Origin: Tuberibacillus sp. Marseille-P3662
GTDB lineage: Bacteria; Bacillota; Bacilli; Bacillales; Sporolactobacillaceae
Reading direction: 5' to 3'
DNA length: 64,000 nt
Assembly (NCBI RefSeq): GCF_900178005.1
Contig: NZ_FXBS01000006.1
Location: forward strand, 434,001-498,000
This document shows, in pieces, positions 27,184 to 38,111 of the stretch. The notes under the pieces were generated by a model, which saw only the letters and a list, made by a program, of their open reading frames with translations, was not told where the DNA came from and made no database searches. How positions within the stretch are numbered: position 1 is the stretch's first letter; each line of letters opens with the position of its first letter. The position numbers and the translations under genes are program-made.

Positions 27184-27218
27184 TAAGCATTGACAATGCT
27201 TATACACAGTGTTAATAT
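27184..27218 (+). promoter_or_regulatory. met operon promoter with palindrome over the -35
   Basis: TTGACA (27190-27195), 17 bp, TAATAT (27213-27218). The -35 is the centre of TAAGCATTG-A-CAATGCTTA (27184-27202), arms of 9 bp with no mismatch, suggesting a repressor or activator site in addition to the riboswitch. Confidence 0.75.
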
Positions 27219-27244
27219 GATGAACAATATTTACAATTAAAAAA

Positions 27245-27417
27245 CTTATCAAGAGAGGCTGAGGGACTGGCCCTGCGAAGCCCGGCAACCTGTTCGACAC
27301 TAATATATGTGAACAAGGTGCCAAATCCTGCAAAGCACATGCTTTGAAAGATAAGATCGATGCGTCGATGTTGATAAAGCAGACCTCTCTTTAGAATAGA
27401 TGAGGCCTGCTTTTTAA
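27245..27417 (+). promoter_or_regulatory. SAM-I riboswitch (S-box) controlling metIC
   Basis: Aptamer 27245-27355: closing stem CTTATC/GATAAG, AGAGAGGCTGAGGGACTGGC, GAAGCCCGGCAACC, AAGGTGCCAAATCC and GAAAG are all canonical. The expression platform is a terminator, AAAGCAGACCTC (27376) with GAGGCCTGCTTT (27402) and a T run. High S-adenosylmethionine should terminate transcription before metI. Confidence 0.97.
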
Positions 27418-27455
27418 TTTATCTGAAATAATGACGGGTTAAGGGGATGAACACA

Positions 27456-28568
27456 TTGAAGAACATCGAAACTATTTTAGCTCAAATTGGTAACCAAAGC
27501 GAAATAACGGGAGCAGTCAGCCCACCCGTCTATTTGTCTACAGCCTATCGTCACCAGGGTCTCGGCCAATCGACCGGTTATGATTACACACGAACGGGTA
27601 ATCCGACTCGCGCTATTTTGGAAGATGCCATTGCTGAATTGGAAGGTGGCAGGCGAGGGATAGCTTTCAGCTCAGGAATGGCAGCGATCCAAGCCGTTTT
27701 GTCTTTATTTTCTTCCGGAGATGAGCTGTTAGTTTCCGAAGATTTGTATGGCGGGACCTATCGATTGTTTGAGGATTTTGCTGGTAAGTGGGGTTTGTCG
27801 TTTCAATACCATCATTTCCTTGATATCACTGATACGGTATCAAGGATTAGCGAACGCACAAAAGCGATTTTTATCGAAACGCCGACCAATCCATTGATGC
27901 ATGAAACCGATATTGAGGCTGTGGCCCAAATCGCGCGCCAGCATGGATTACTTTTGATCGTGGATAACACATTTTATACGCCGCTGTTGCAACAGCCGAT
28001 TGACAAAGGAGCGGATGTTGTTGTCCATAGTGGAACTAAGTATCTCGGCGGACATAACGACGTTCTCGCTGGTTTGATTGTGACCAAGAGCGAGGAAACG
28101 GGTGAACAACTGGCTAGCTATCAGAATGCTGCAGGTGCCGTCTTATCACCGTTCGATTGTTGGTTGCTTATGCGCGGTATGAAAACATTAGGGCTGAGAA
28201 TGAGGCAGCATGAAGCGAATGCGAAACGGATTGCTCAGTTTCTTCAAAAGCACTCGGCCGTTAAAGACGTTCTTTATCCGGGCCAAGGTGGTATGCTTTC
28301 GTTTCGTTTACATTCGGAAGATGGTGTGGCCCCGTTTCTCGAGCAGTTACAAGTGATCGCATTTGCTGAAAGTCTTGGCGGTGTTGAGAGTTTTATTACT
28401 TATCCGGCAACACAAACACATGCAGATATTCCCGAAGCGATCCGTATTGAACAAGGGGTATGTAATCGACTCCTTCGTATGTCTGTCGGTGTTGAATATA
28501 TTGATGATTTGCTGGCTGATCTTGATCTGGCCTTGCAAAAACAGAAAGAGGTGATCACTCGTGGGTGA
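27456..28568 (+). CDS. metI: Cystathionine gamma-synthase / O-acetylhomoserine thiolyase MetI
   Basis: 370 residues, Cys/Met-metabolism PLP family. Makes cystathionine (or homocysteine) from acylated homoserine. ETPTNPLM, VDNTFYTP and the PLP-lysine motif HSGTKYLGGHND (Lys near 198) are present, with the MetI-type TYPATQTHADIP ending. ATG 27447 abuts AAGGGG, so TTG 27456 (nine bases further) is the likelier start. First gene of the S-box operon; overlaps metC by 8 bp. Confidence 0.92.
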   Translation: MKNIETILAQIGNQSEITGAVSPPVYLSTAYRHQGLGQSTGYDYTRTGNPTRAILEDAIAELEGGRRGIAFSSGMAAIQAVLSLFSSGDELLVSEDLYGGTYRLFEDFAGKWGLSFQYHHFLDITDTVSRISERTKAIFIETPTNPLMHETDIEAVAQIARQHGLLLIVDNTFYTPLLQQPIDKGADVVVHSGTKYLGGHNDVLAGLIVTKSEETGEQLASYQNAAGAVLSPFDCWLLMRGMKTLGLRMRQHEANAKRIAQFLQKHSAVKDVLYPGQGGMLSFRLHSEDGVAPFLEQLQVIAFAESLGGVESFITYPATQTHADIPEAIRIEQGVCNRLLRMSVGVEYIDDLLADLDLALQKQKEVITRG

Positions 28569-29739
28569 AGCAACTTATTGTTTTCAGACAAAGCTCTTGC
28601 ATAATCAACATAAAGTCGATCCGAACACGGGCGCAGTCAGTGTCCCAATTCAACCGGCATCGACCTTCCATCAGTTTGATATGGATCATTTTGGCCAGTA
28701 CGATTACAGCCGGTCAGGCAATCCAACAAGGGCAGCTTTAGAAGATGCGATTGCTGATTTGGAAGGAGGCGTTCAAGGTTTCGCCTTTGCTTCAGGCATG
28801 GCTGCGATTTCAACAGCCTTCATGTTACTTTCGCAAGGAGACCATGTCTTGCTTTCAGAAGATGTCTATGGCGGCACATATCGAATGACCTCCGAGGTGC
28901 TAGGCCGTTTTGGTATTGAGCACACGTTTGTGGATACAACTGATATAGAAATGGTGGCCCGTCATATTCAAAGCAATACAAAAGTCATTTATATTGAAAC
29001 ACCCTCAAATCCATTATTAAAAATTACGGATATCCGTGCTGTGACAGAACTAGCGCAGTCTCATGGTTGTTTGACATTTGTTGATAACACCTTTGCTACA
29101 CCGGCTGTGCAGCGTCCACTTGAATTGGGTGCTGACGTTGTTTTACATAGCGCGACCAAGTTTATCGCAGGGCACAGCGATGTTGTGGCTGGTTTGGCTG
29201 TTGTTAAAGATCAGCATCTCGGTGACCAGATTGCTTTTTTACAGAATTCATTTGGAGCCATTCTCGGCGTGCAAGATGCGTGGCTTGTTTTGCGCGGATT
29301 AAAAACCCTGCAGGTGCGTATGAACCAGTCAACAGCATCCGCTAAAACCATCGCTGCTTTTCTAGAAGAACACCCCAGTGTCGACAATGTCTACTATCCT
29401 GGACTCGCGTCAGATCCAGGCCGCGATTTACATTTAAGTCAAGCTAATGATACTGGTGCTGTACTTTCTTTTAGTTTGCACGATGAAGCGGCCGTTCGCC
29501 AATTGACAGAACACATGCAAATTCCGGTGTTCTCAGTAAGTCTCGGTGCCGTTGAATCCATTTTGTCTTATCCGGCTAAAATGTCGCACGCCTCCATGCC
29601 AGCTGTCGAAAGGGAGAAACGAGGCATTACGGACGGATTATTGCGTCTTTCTGTTGGACTAGAAGATCACGATGATTTAATTCAAGATCTAACACAAGCT
29701 TTATCAGGTGTGGAAGCGGCTGCTGTCTCGAAGCAGTAG
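28561..29739 (+). CDS. metC: Cystathionine beta-lyase MetC
   Basis: 392 residues, same PLP family. Converts cystathionine to homocysteine. ETPSNPLLKITDI, VDNTFATPAVQRPLELGAD and HSATKFIAGHSDV (PLP lysine near 200) identify it. GTG 28561 overlaps metI and follows GAGGTGA. metI-metC order is as in B. subtilis, where they carry out transsulfuration towards methionine. Confidence 0.93.
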   Translation: MGEATYCFQTKLLHNQHKVDPNTGAVSVPIQPASTFHQFDMDHFGQYDYSRSGNPTRAALEDAIADLEGGVQGFAFASGMAAISTAFMLLSQGDHVLLSEDVYGGTYRMTSEVLGRFGIEHTFVDTTDIEMVARHIQSNTKVIYIETPSNPLLKITDIRAVTELAQSHGCLTFVDNTFATPAVQRPLELGADVVLHSATKFIAGHSDVVAGLAVVKDQHLGDQIAFLQNSFGAILGVQDAWLVLRGLKTLQVRMNQSTASAKTIAAFLEEHPSVDNVYYPGLASDPGRDLHLSQANDTGAVLSFSLHDEAAVRQLTEHMQIPVFSVSLGAVESILSYPAKMSHASMPAVEREKRGITDGLLRLSVGLEDHDDLIQDLTQALSGVEAAAVSKQ

Positions 29740-29884
29740 CTTTAATACTTAAGTTACGGTACAAAAAATCGTAGTTAGGCACCTTTCTTTTATCAAAAAA
29801 GGGGAACGAAAGTGAAAGTGTAAGGAGCATAATTTGAAGTAAGAAATAAGAAACAATATCGATGTGAATCACAGATAAAAGAAG

Positions 29885-29918
29885 TGTCTCAAAGGTATTA
29901 ATTAATACCTTTGAGACA
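29885..29918 (-). terminator. 34-bp perfect palindrome, terminator of the M42 peptidase gene
   Basis: TGTCTCAAAGGTATTAA followed directly by its exact reverse complement, 17 bp each with no spacer. On the minus strand it is followed by CTTCTTTTA, so it should end the peptidase transcript. It may also stop metC read-through. Confidence 0.75.
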
Positions 29919-29930
29919 TCCTTGTTCATG

Positions 29931-30965
29931 TTATTGTGTGATGTAATGAGCCAAAAGTTGAAAGGTATTGTCCAAGGCGTCAATATGAGTGCGTTCCATG
30001 CTGTGGGAAGCGTGAACACCGGGTCCAACAAGTGCGCAACGGATATTGTTGCCGCCTTTAAGTGCGGCTGATCCGTCTGAACCATAAAAAGGATAAATGT
30101 CAACAGCGTGATTTAAATTTTGGTTTTTGGCAATATTGATGAGTTGGGTCGTCATTTCATAATCATACGGGCCTGATGAGTCTTTGGCACAAATCGAAAC
30201 ATCATATTCCGTACAAGACAAGTCATCACCCATTGCCCCCATATCAACCGCTATTAATTCACGAATATCTTCAGGAATATAGGCAGCCCCATGACCGACT
30301 TCTTCATAAGTAGTAATGATGATTTTTAGCGTTTTTTCAGGCGTGATGCTATTATCGCTCAGCCATTTTAACAAGCCAAGCAAGACACCAACACTTGCTT
30401 TATCATCAAGATGCCGTGATTTAATAAAACCGCTCGGCACGACTTGGGTTCTTGCATCGAAAGAAATATAATCGCCGACATTGATACCTAGAGCTTTGAC
30501 ATCCTCTTGACTCGACACTTTTTCATCAATTCGTACTTCCATAGCTTTTTCATCACGATCCTGGCTCTTAGCTCCTTTATAGACATGAATAGATGGCTGG
30601 TTCGTTAAAATTGTACCTGTGTATGTGCGGCTGTCACGTGTATGTATTTGGCAATACTCACCTTCAATAGCGTGCATCATAAACCCGCCGACAGAGGTCA
30701 ATTTCAATGTCCCATCAGATGTGATCGAACGAACCATAGCCCCTAGCGTATCTACATGACCACTGAGACCGAGAACATCGGATTGTTTTCCAGGTACCGA
30801 AACGATAAGATTGCCTTTCGGCGTTGATTCCCATTGATAACCCAATGAATCTGCTTCATGGATGACGTGATCCAAAACTTCTTGACAAAATCCGCTAGGA
30901 CTTGGTGTCATCAGCAACTTTTTTGTTATATCTACAACATAGTCACGGTTCATATTAATGTCCAC
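29931..30965 (-). CDS. M42 family metallopeptidase
   Basis: 344 residues. Dinuclear-metal aminopeptidase of the glutamyl aminopeptidase/tetrahedral aminopeptidase family (YsdC/YtoP/FrvX relatives). Metal and catalytic motifs: LSGHVDTLG, SRHLDDKASVG, TTYEEVGHGAA (catalytic Glu), AVDMGAMGDD, and GVHASHSMERTH. GTG 30965 is eight bases from GGGAG; TTG 30971 is too close. Substrate unknown; cytosolic peptide trimming is the usual role. Not part of this region in B. subtilis. Confidence 0.9.
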   Translation of the reverse strand: MDINMNRDYVVDITKKLLMTPSPSGFCQEVLDHVIHEADSLGYQWESTPKGNLIVSVPGKQSDVLGLSGHVDTLGAMVRSITSDGTLKLTSVGGFMMHAIEGEYCQIHTRDSRTYTGTILTNQPSIHVYKGAKSQDRDEKAMEVRIDEKVSSQEDVKALGINVGDYISFDARTQVVPSGFIKSRHLDDKASVGVLLGLLKWLSDNSITPEKTLKIIITTYEEVGHGAAYIPEDIRELIAVDMGAMGDDLSCTEYDVSICAKDSSGPYDYEMTTQLINIAKNQNLNHAVDIYPFYGSDGSAALKGGNNIRCALVGPGVHASHSMERTHIDALDNTFQLLAHYITQ

Positions 30966-31003
30966 ATGCAACTCTCCCTAATCAAAAAGTTATGACACAT
31001 TTA

Positions 31004-31032
31004 ATTATAAGAATCCGGTTCGAAAGTTGCAA
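31004..31032 (-). promoter_or_regulatory. Promoter of the M42 peptidase gene
   Basis: On the minus strand TTGCAA, 17-bp spacer, TATAAT. Confidence 0.75.
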
Positions 31033-31138
31033 ATGGATATTGACAAATTGCGATAAATAGTAGTTACCCCTCGGAAAAAAGCGTTAAATGTATTATAATA
31101 GGCATGATGAGCTTTCTTTAAAAGGAGTCGAGAAATCA

Positions 31139-31861
31139 ATGGCAGGACATTCAAAATGGAAAAATATCCAACATAGAAAAAACGCTCAGGATGCCAAGCG
31201 CGGGAAAATTTTTATGAAATTATCTAAAGACATTTTCGTGGCCGCCAAAGAAGGCGGCGGTGATTTGGAAACCAATGCTGCTTTGCGGACCGCGGTCGAT
31301 AAAGCAAGGGCAAATAACATGCCCAATGACAATATTAATCGCGCCATTAAAAAAGGAACGGGTGATTTGGATGGTGTCACCTACGAACAAATCACTTATG
31401 AAGGGTACGGCCCTAGTGGTGTCGCGATCATGGTTGAAGTATTAACGGATAATAAGAATCGCTCCGCTTCTGACATTCGTCACGCCTTCTCCAAACATGG
31501 CGGCAATTTGGGCGAAGATGGTTGTGTGGCGTTTATGTTTGATCGAAAAGGTGTGATTGTCATTGAACAGAGCAAAGAAACGGATGAGGACACGCTCATG
31601 CTCGATGCCATTGAAGCTGGCGCTGAAGAAATGGAAACTGAGGATGGCTACTATGAAGTGACAACCGAGCCGGAAAACTTCAAGGGCGTCCGTGATACAT
31701 TAACAGAACAAGGGTATGAGCTGTCGGATGCTGAAGTTACGCAAATTCCGCAGACGACGACCTCATTGTCAGATGCCGATCGCGACAAGTTGAATAAACT
31801 CATTGAAACACTGGAAGACAATGATGACGTCCAAGATATCTACCATAATGCAGAAGACTAA
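31139..31861 (+). CDS. yebC: YebC/PmpR family protein
   Basis: 240 residues (YrbC in B. subtilis). Starts [23 protein letters not shown], diagnostic. Some members are DNA-binding regulators, while the widespread type helps ribosomes through proline stretches; which applies cannot be read here. ATG 31139 follows AAAGGAG; the open frame upstream of it is not conserved. Its last codons (DIYHNAED) recur in degraded form at 32.5 kb. Confidence 0.95.
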   Translation: MAGHSKWKNIQHRKNAQDAKRGKIFMKLSKDIFVAAKEGGGDLETNAALRTAVDKARANNMPNDNINRAIKKGTGDLDGVTYEQITYEGYGPSGVAIMVEVLTDNKNRSASDIRHAFSKHGGNLGEDGCVAFMFDRKGVIVIEQSKETDEDTLMLDAIEAGAEEMETEDGYYEVTTEPENFKGVRDTLTEQGYELSDAEVTQIPQTTTSLSDADRDKLNKLIETLEDNDDVQDIYHNAED

Positions 31862-31907
31862 CAGGCTTGACGGATCCCCCTCTTACGAACTTGTTAGGAG
31901 GGTTTAG

Positions 31908-32435
31908 ATGGAAATTGACAATAAAGTTGCTTCAGTATTATTTATCAGCGGTATCATTGAAATGATCGCCGGTTTGTTTATTGGTATTGTTTTCGGCCGT
32001 ATTGAAGTAACATATGAGGCCTTTAATTATTATTTGGCCATACGGTGGTGGGGAGCCGGGTTTATATGCGGTATGATGTTTATTGGCTTTGCAGAAGTCA
32101 TTAAACTACTGTACAGCATCAATTTACAGTTAAATCACGATTCTTTAATAGAGAAGGAACAAACGACTGCAGCTATTCACGGTAACCGTGTTGAACAAGA
32201 CATAAAGTATCACCAATGGGAATTACCAGAGTTCGACAAAATAAAAATTAAACAATTATTTAGTGATGCAACTTCAGAGCTCGATATCATTGAAACGCCA
32301 TTCATTAATTTCGTGTTAGTTATATTAGATGATAGGTATGAATTAATTGAAACAGGTGGTTTTAACCCTAAAATTATTCCTAAAGATCGTTGGCGGACAG
32401 AAATATTGAATTGGTTTGATGAAAACTTTAAATGA
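31908..32435 (+). CDS. Unrecognised two-helix membrane protein
   Basis: 175 residues. Two hydrophobic segments (VLFISGIIEMIAGLFIGIVFG and WWGAGFICGMMFIGFAEVIKLL), then a charged linker and a 70-residue soluble C-terminus ending ILNWFDENFK. RBS AGGAGG is eight bases before ATG. More A+T-rich than its neighbours. It stands between yebC and bofC and is bracketed by two related copies of the yebC 3' junction, suggesting insertion. I cannot assign a family. Confidence 0.7.
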   Translation: MEIDNKVASVLFISGIIEMIAGLFIGIVFGRIEVTYEAFNYYLAIRWWGAGFICGMMFIGFAEVIKLLYSINLQLNHDSLIEKEQTTAAIHGNRVEQDIKYHQWELPEFDKIKIKQLFSDATSELDIIETPFINFVLVILDDRYELIETGGFNPKIIPKDRWRTEILNWFDENFK

Positions 32436-32473
32436 CATGGGAAAGAATGACTTCATTCAGGGCTATTTCATCT

Positions 32474-32536
32474 AAGATATTTCCATAATACAGAAGAATA
32501 ATACGTGACGGAATATTAACCTCTTACGCCGTTAAT
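32474..32536 (+). pseudogene. Degraded duplicate of the yebC 3' end and its flank
   Basis: Aligns colinearly with 31833-31896: AAGATAT, CCATAAT, CAGAAGA, TGACGGA and CCTCTTACG occur in the same order and nearly the same spacing. With one missing base it would read DIFHNTEE-stop against DIYHNAED-stop of YebC. Confidence 0.6.
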
Positions 32537-32578
32537 AATAGTTGTGGAACAATAATCTTGTGATAAGAGGTGATCGAT

Positions 32579-33091
32579 TTGTTCCGGCTCATATCCTCAA
32601 TTTGTGTGTCGGTTTTACTAACCATCAGCCTATCGTTACCCGTGTATGCCCACGGTCAAACGTCCCATGCCGGTTCAAAATCTGGACCCTTGATTGTTAA
32701 TCTTCATTTAAAGAAAACCTTCATCGACGGCGTTCAGATTCAAAATACAGTCAAGAAAAAAGTAATGTCTATGGAGGATCTTTGGACGACGTACTCGGAT
32801 TGGCAGTTGGTTGACCAACGCAAAGGAAACGTCTATTTCAAAAAAAAGGTGGATGACTTATCCCCGGTGTCAAAAGCAGTCGGGATCTTGGGTTTGAGTG
32901 ATAACGAGACGCTAACTTTGTATAAAGGGAATCCGGATGATCAAACGATTATTCAAACCTTCTATCAAATTGACACAAAAGAGCTTCAAGTCAACATGAG
33001 GAAACAATTGAAAGAAGGCATTCGCATCAAAAATAAACAAGACTTCAAGCATGTCTTAAAAAAACTTCAGCAATATGCTCAGTCATCATAA
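32579..33091 (+). CDS. bofC: BofC, forespore checkpoint protein
   Basis: 170 residues. Secreted into the intermembrane space around the forespore, BofC restrains SpoIVB and so times SpoIVFB cleavage of pro-sigmaK; spoIVFA/B are in this window. Signal peptide MFRLISSICVSVLLTISLSL to VYAHG, then the BofC domain (VMSMEDLWTTYSDWQLVDQRKG, DDLSPVSKAVGILGLSDN). TTG 32579 fits AAGAGG; GTG 32570 overlaps it. Confidence 0.88.
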   Translation: MFRLISSICVSVLLTISLSLPVYAHGQTSHAGSKSGPLIVNLHLKKTFIDGVQIQNTVKKKVMSMEDLWTTYSDWQLVDQRKGNVYFKKKVDDLSPVSKAVGILGLSDNETLTLYKGNPDDQTIIQTFYQIDTKELQVNMRKQLKEGIRIKNKQDFKHVLKKLQQYAQSS

Positions 33092-33120
33092 GGAGCCTAC
33101 ATTGTAGGCTCCTTTTTTTT
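33090..33120 (+). terminator. Terminator after bofC
   Basis: AAGGAGCCTAC/GTAGGCTCCTT, 3-nt loop, T run. Confidence 0.95.
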
Positions 33121-33153
33121 ACTGCCTAAAGTCACGTTATTATTCATATTAGA

Positions 33154-33182
33154 TTACAAATCAAACGAACATATGTTATGAT
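33154..33182 (+). promoter_or_regulatory. ruvAB promoter with LexA-type SOS box
   Basis: TTACAA, 17 bp, TATGAT. CGAACATATGTTAT at 33166-33179 matches 12 of 14 positions of the B. subtilis LexA consensus CGAACRNRYGTTYC and overlaps the spacer and -10, as expected for repression. ruvAB is SOS-controlled in B. subtilis. Confidence 0.75.
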
Positions 33183-33220
33183 ATTAGCTAGCATTTATAC
33201 ATAATTGGGTGAGTCTATCA

Positions 33221-33832
33221 GTGTATGATTATATAATAGGAACCATTAGTGATGTTACACGCGAATACATTGTTGTTGATCATGATGGCATCGGTTTTCA
33301 AGTTCATTGTCCAAATCCGTTTGCTTTTAGGCAGCATGCTGAAGCTATAAAGGTGTATACCTACCAACACGTCCGCGAGGATTTTATTGGCCTTTATGGA
33401 TTCCAAACCAGAGATGAACGGTCATTATTCATTCATTTATTGGGTGTGTCAGGCATCGGACCTAAGGGAGCATTAGCCATTCTTGCTACGGGACAACCAG
33501 CTGAAGTGGTTCGGGCGATTGAAAATGAAAACGAAAAATTGTTGACGAAATTCCCGGGCATTGGCAAAAAGACAGCACGACAAATGATTTTAGACCTTAA
33601 AGGGAAATTTGTGGAAACGTATGATTTATTGTCTGAAGATGAAGCAAGCACAGTGTCTATCCAAGGATCAAGCCCAATGGTCAATAGCGCATTGACAGAA
33701 GCTGCTGCAGCGTTAGAAGCCTTAGGCTATTCCGAACGGGAAATAGGTAAGGTTCGTCCTCAATTAGAAACGAAAGATTTAGATGCTGAAGGCTATATTA
33801 AAGAGGCCCTCAGACTTATGCTCAAAGACTAG
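33221..33832 (+). CDS. ruvA: Holliday junction DNA helicase subunit RuvA
   Basis: 203 residues. Binds four-way junctions and loads RuvB. OB-fold N-terminus ([25 protein letters not shown]), helix-hairpin-helix motifs ([33 protein letters not shown]) and a C-terminal RuvB-binding domain. GTG 33221 (MYDYIIGTI) aligns with the family start and is eight bases from GGGTGAG; GTG 33209 is not. Operon with ruvB. Confidence 0.96.
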   Translation: MYDYIIGTISDVTREYIVVDHDGIGFQVHCPNPFAFRQHAEAIKVYTYQHVREDFIGLYGFQTRDERSLFIHLLGVSGIGPKGALAILATGQPAEVVRAIENENEKLLTKFPGIGKKTARQMILDLKGKFVETYDLLSEDEASTVSIQGSSPMVNSALTEAAAALEALGYSEREIGKVRPQLETKDLDAEGYIKEALRLMLKD

Positions 33833-33846
33833 GAGGTGTTAGCCTC

Positions 33847-34848
33847 ATGGAAGATCGTATGCTTTCCGGTGAAGCGGTTCCTGAAGAAGTCGTGGACGAA
33901 ACCAATGTCAGACCTCAAACGTTAGAAGATTACATCGGGCAGGAACAAGTCAAAGATAATTTGAAAGTGTTTATTGAAGCGGCCAAACAGCGGCAGGAAC
34001 CATTGGATCACGTTCTTTTATATGGCCCTCCTGGTTTAGGTAAAACAACTTTATCGATGATTATTGCGAATGAGCTCAATGTTAACCTGCGGACAACATC
34101 AGGACCTGCGATTGAACGGCCGGGTGATCTGGCGGCTGTGTTAACGGCCTTGGAGCCCGGGGATGTTCTATTCATCGATGAGATTCACCGACTGAATCGG
34201 AATGTCGAAGAAGTATTATACCCGGCGATGGAAGACTTTTGCCTTGATATTGTTGTCGGGAAAGGGGAAACGTCACATTCGGTACGTTTAGATCTTCCAC
34301 CCTTCACACTCGTGGGCGCGACAACAAGAGCAGGATATTTATCACCGCCGTTACGTGACCGATTCGGCGTTGTTAGTCGTCTAAACTATTATACGCATGA
34401 TGAATTGGCCGTGATTGTTAACCGGACAGCCGGCGTATTAGAAGCTGCTATTGAAGACGTAGCCTCTGAAGAAATTGCTAGACGTTCACGCGGAACTCCT
34501 AGAATTGCGAATCGTTTATTAAGACGGGTGCGTGATTTTGCTCAGGTCAGTAACAATGGTGAGATTGACCATGCGATCACAAAGGAAAGTCTGACACGTT
34601 TGCAAGTGGATGACTGGGGGCTGGATGGTGTAGATCATCAACTTCTCCGGGGCATTATTGACCATTTTCAAGGCGGACCTGTTGGATTGGATACGATTGC
34701 GGCGGCGATTGGTGAGGAGCGTCACACAATCGAGGATGTCTATGAACCTTATTTAATGCAAATTGGGTTTTTACAACGGACGCCACGGGGAAGAATGGTA
34801 ACCAATAAAGCGTACCAGCACTTGGAGGTTCCTAAACCCGATGCCTAA
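33847..34848 (+). CDS. ruvB: Holliday junction branch migration ATPase RuvB
   Basis: 333 residues, AAA+ motor. Walker [10 protein letters not shown] (about 60-68), Walker [11 protein letters not shown], sensor 1 GATTRAG, arginine finger in PLRDRFGVV, and the winged-helix C-terminus ([20 protein letters not shown]). Start behind AGGAGGTG. Overlaps the next gene by 8 bp. Confidence 0.98.
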   Translation: MEDRMLSGEAVPEEVVDETNVRPQTLEDYIGQEQVKDNLKVFIEAAKQRQEPLDHVLLYGPPGLGKTTLSMIIANELNVNLRTTSGPAIERPGDLAAVLTALEPGDVLFIDEIHRLNRNVEEVLYPAMEDFCLDIVVGKGETSHSVRLDLPPFTLVGATTRAGYLSPPLRDRFGVVSRLNYYTHDELAVIVNRTAGVLEAAIEDVASEEIARRSRGTPRIANRLLRRVRDFAQVSNNGEIDHAITKESLTRLQVDDWGLDGVDHQLLRGIIDHFQGGPVGLDTIAAAIGEERHTIEDVYEPYLMQIGFLQRTPRGRMVTNKAYQHLEVPKPDA

Positions 34849-35041
34849 TATGGGAAAATGGCTGATGATCATGGGGAGTATGTTATTTTTACTTGGACTG
34901 GTGTGGCAGCTTATTGGTAAGCTGCCAGGCGATATTGTGATTCGTAAAGGTCATACAACGTTCTATTTTCCTATCATCACATGTATTGTTATCAGTGTGG
35001 TGATGTCCCTGTTATTCTACATTATTGGCCGCTTTAAATAG
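34841..35041 (+). CDS. DUF2905 small membrane protein
   Basis: 66 residues, two membrane helices separated by [20 protein letters not shown], the signature of the DUF2905 family that is widely found next to ruvB. Function unknown. RBS GGAGG lies in the end of ruvB. Confidence 0.88.
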   Translation: MPNMGKWLMIMGSMLFLLGLVWQLIGKLPGDIVIRKGHTTFYFPIITCIVISVVMSLLFYIIGRFK

Positions 35042-35067
35042 CTGACAACGAGAGAGGACCTTGTTTT

Positions 35068-37256
<2,189 letters not shown>

Positions 37257-37284
37257 TTGATTACATAAGGGAGGGTTATAGATT

Positions 37285-37566
37285 ATGTTACAAACCATCA
37301 TACCATTGATTTTGTTTTTAGCGGTGTTTTACTTCCTATTAATTCGTCCGCAGCAAAAACGGCAAAAGCAGACGCAGCAAATGCAAGCGGATCTGCAAAA
37401 AGGCGATAATGTTGTTACGATTGGTGGATTGCATGGTGTGGTTGATGTGATTGAGGATGATAAAGTCACAATCAAAAGCCATAACACCAAGTTAACATTT
37501 GATCGGGCTTCAATTCGTAGTGTTGTTGAAAAAGCAACGTCAACAGAACAGCCGACCGAAGAATAA
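37285..37566 (+). CDS. yajC: Preprotein translocase accessory subunit YajC
   Basis: 93 residues. N-terminal membrane helix (IIPLILFLAVFYFLLIRPQQKRQKQ) and GDNVVTIGGLHGVV motif. Works with SecDF, whose genes lie 5 kb downstream. Confidence 0.95.
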   Translation: MLQTIIPLILFLAVFYFLLIRPQQKRQKQTQQMQADLQKGDNVVTIGGLHGVVDVIEDDKVTIKSHNTKLTFDRASIRSVVEKATSTEQPTEE

Positions 37567-37567
37567 T

Positions 37568-37600
37568 AAAAAAAGCGTGCCGTAGCGGCACGCTTTTTTT
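37568..37600. terminator. Bidirectional terminator between yajC and yrzE
   Basis: AAAAGCGTGCCG-TAG-CGGCACGCTTTT with A and T runs on both sides; serves both convergent genes. Confidence 0.93.
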
Positions 37601-37601
37601 A

Positions 37602-37985
37602 TTATTTGATTCGGCCGCGGACAAAAAGATTGACGCCTAAGACTCCCCCAAGAGCTGTAACAATGATATTCGCGCCGAAGAGTAGGTACTGTTCCGGTGA
37701 TAGCCCCATATTCACACCTAAGAACAAATAAAGCGATATGATGACTGAGTAAAGGATCCCGGTAACGGCCCCGATCATCAAACCTCGTTCCTTAAGCTTG
37801 ACGCCCGCTGTTATGCCGCCGATAAATAAAGCAACGAGTGAAATGATAAGTGGAATTTTGTCAATGGATGCTTCTGATAATGACGATAGTTTCAAAAGGC
37901 TTGATAAGATGAGCGCCATGGCAAGGATAATAATTAAGCTTGTCACAACGCCGTAGCCTGCTGCTGTGAATAATCGTTTTGTCAT
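37602..37985 (-). CDS. yrzE: TIGR04086-type membrane protein (YrzE-like)
   Basis: 127 residues, four predicted helices (GVVTSLIIILAMALILSSLL, IISLVALFIGGITAGVKL, MIGAVTGILYSVIISLYLF, NIIVTALGGVLGVNLFV). The GGITAGxKxxxRGLxxG pattern is typical of this family. ATG 37985 follows GGGGGTG on the minus strand. Function unknown; position next to yajC and yrbG matches B. subtilis yrzE. Confidence 0.78.
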   Translation of the reverse strand: MTKRLFTAAGYGVVTSLIIILAMALILSSLLKLSSLSEASIDKIPLIISLVALFIGGITAGVKLKERGLMIGAVTGILYSVIISLYLFLGVNMGLSPEQYLLFGANIIVTALGGVLGVNLFVRGRIK

Positions 37986-38111
37986 ACGATACACCCCCAT
38001 AGTCATGTTTATTAAATACATATTCAGGCTTGACCATTTTAGAAGTAACAACATGTTTTTATAGGCTTGTTCATAAGATGTAGAAACCATAGAAATAGGG
38101 GGATGTACCGG

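Noticed and set aside
30120-30970. Possible frameshift in the M42 peptidase
   Set aside because: The frame is continuous with all metal and catalytic motifs in order.
31040-31068. TTGACA upstream of yebC as a promoter
   Set aside because: The sequence 17 bp downstream (GTTACC) is not a -10; the TATAAT at 31094 is too far away.
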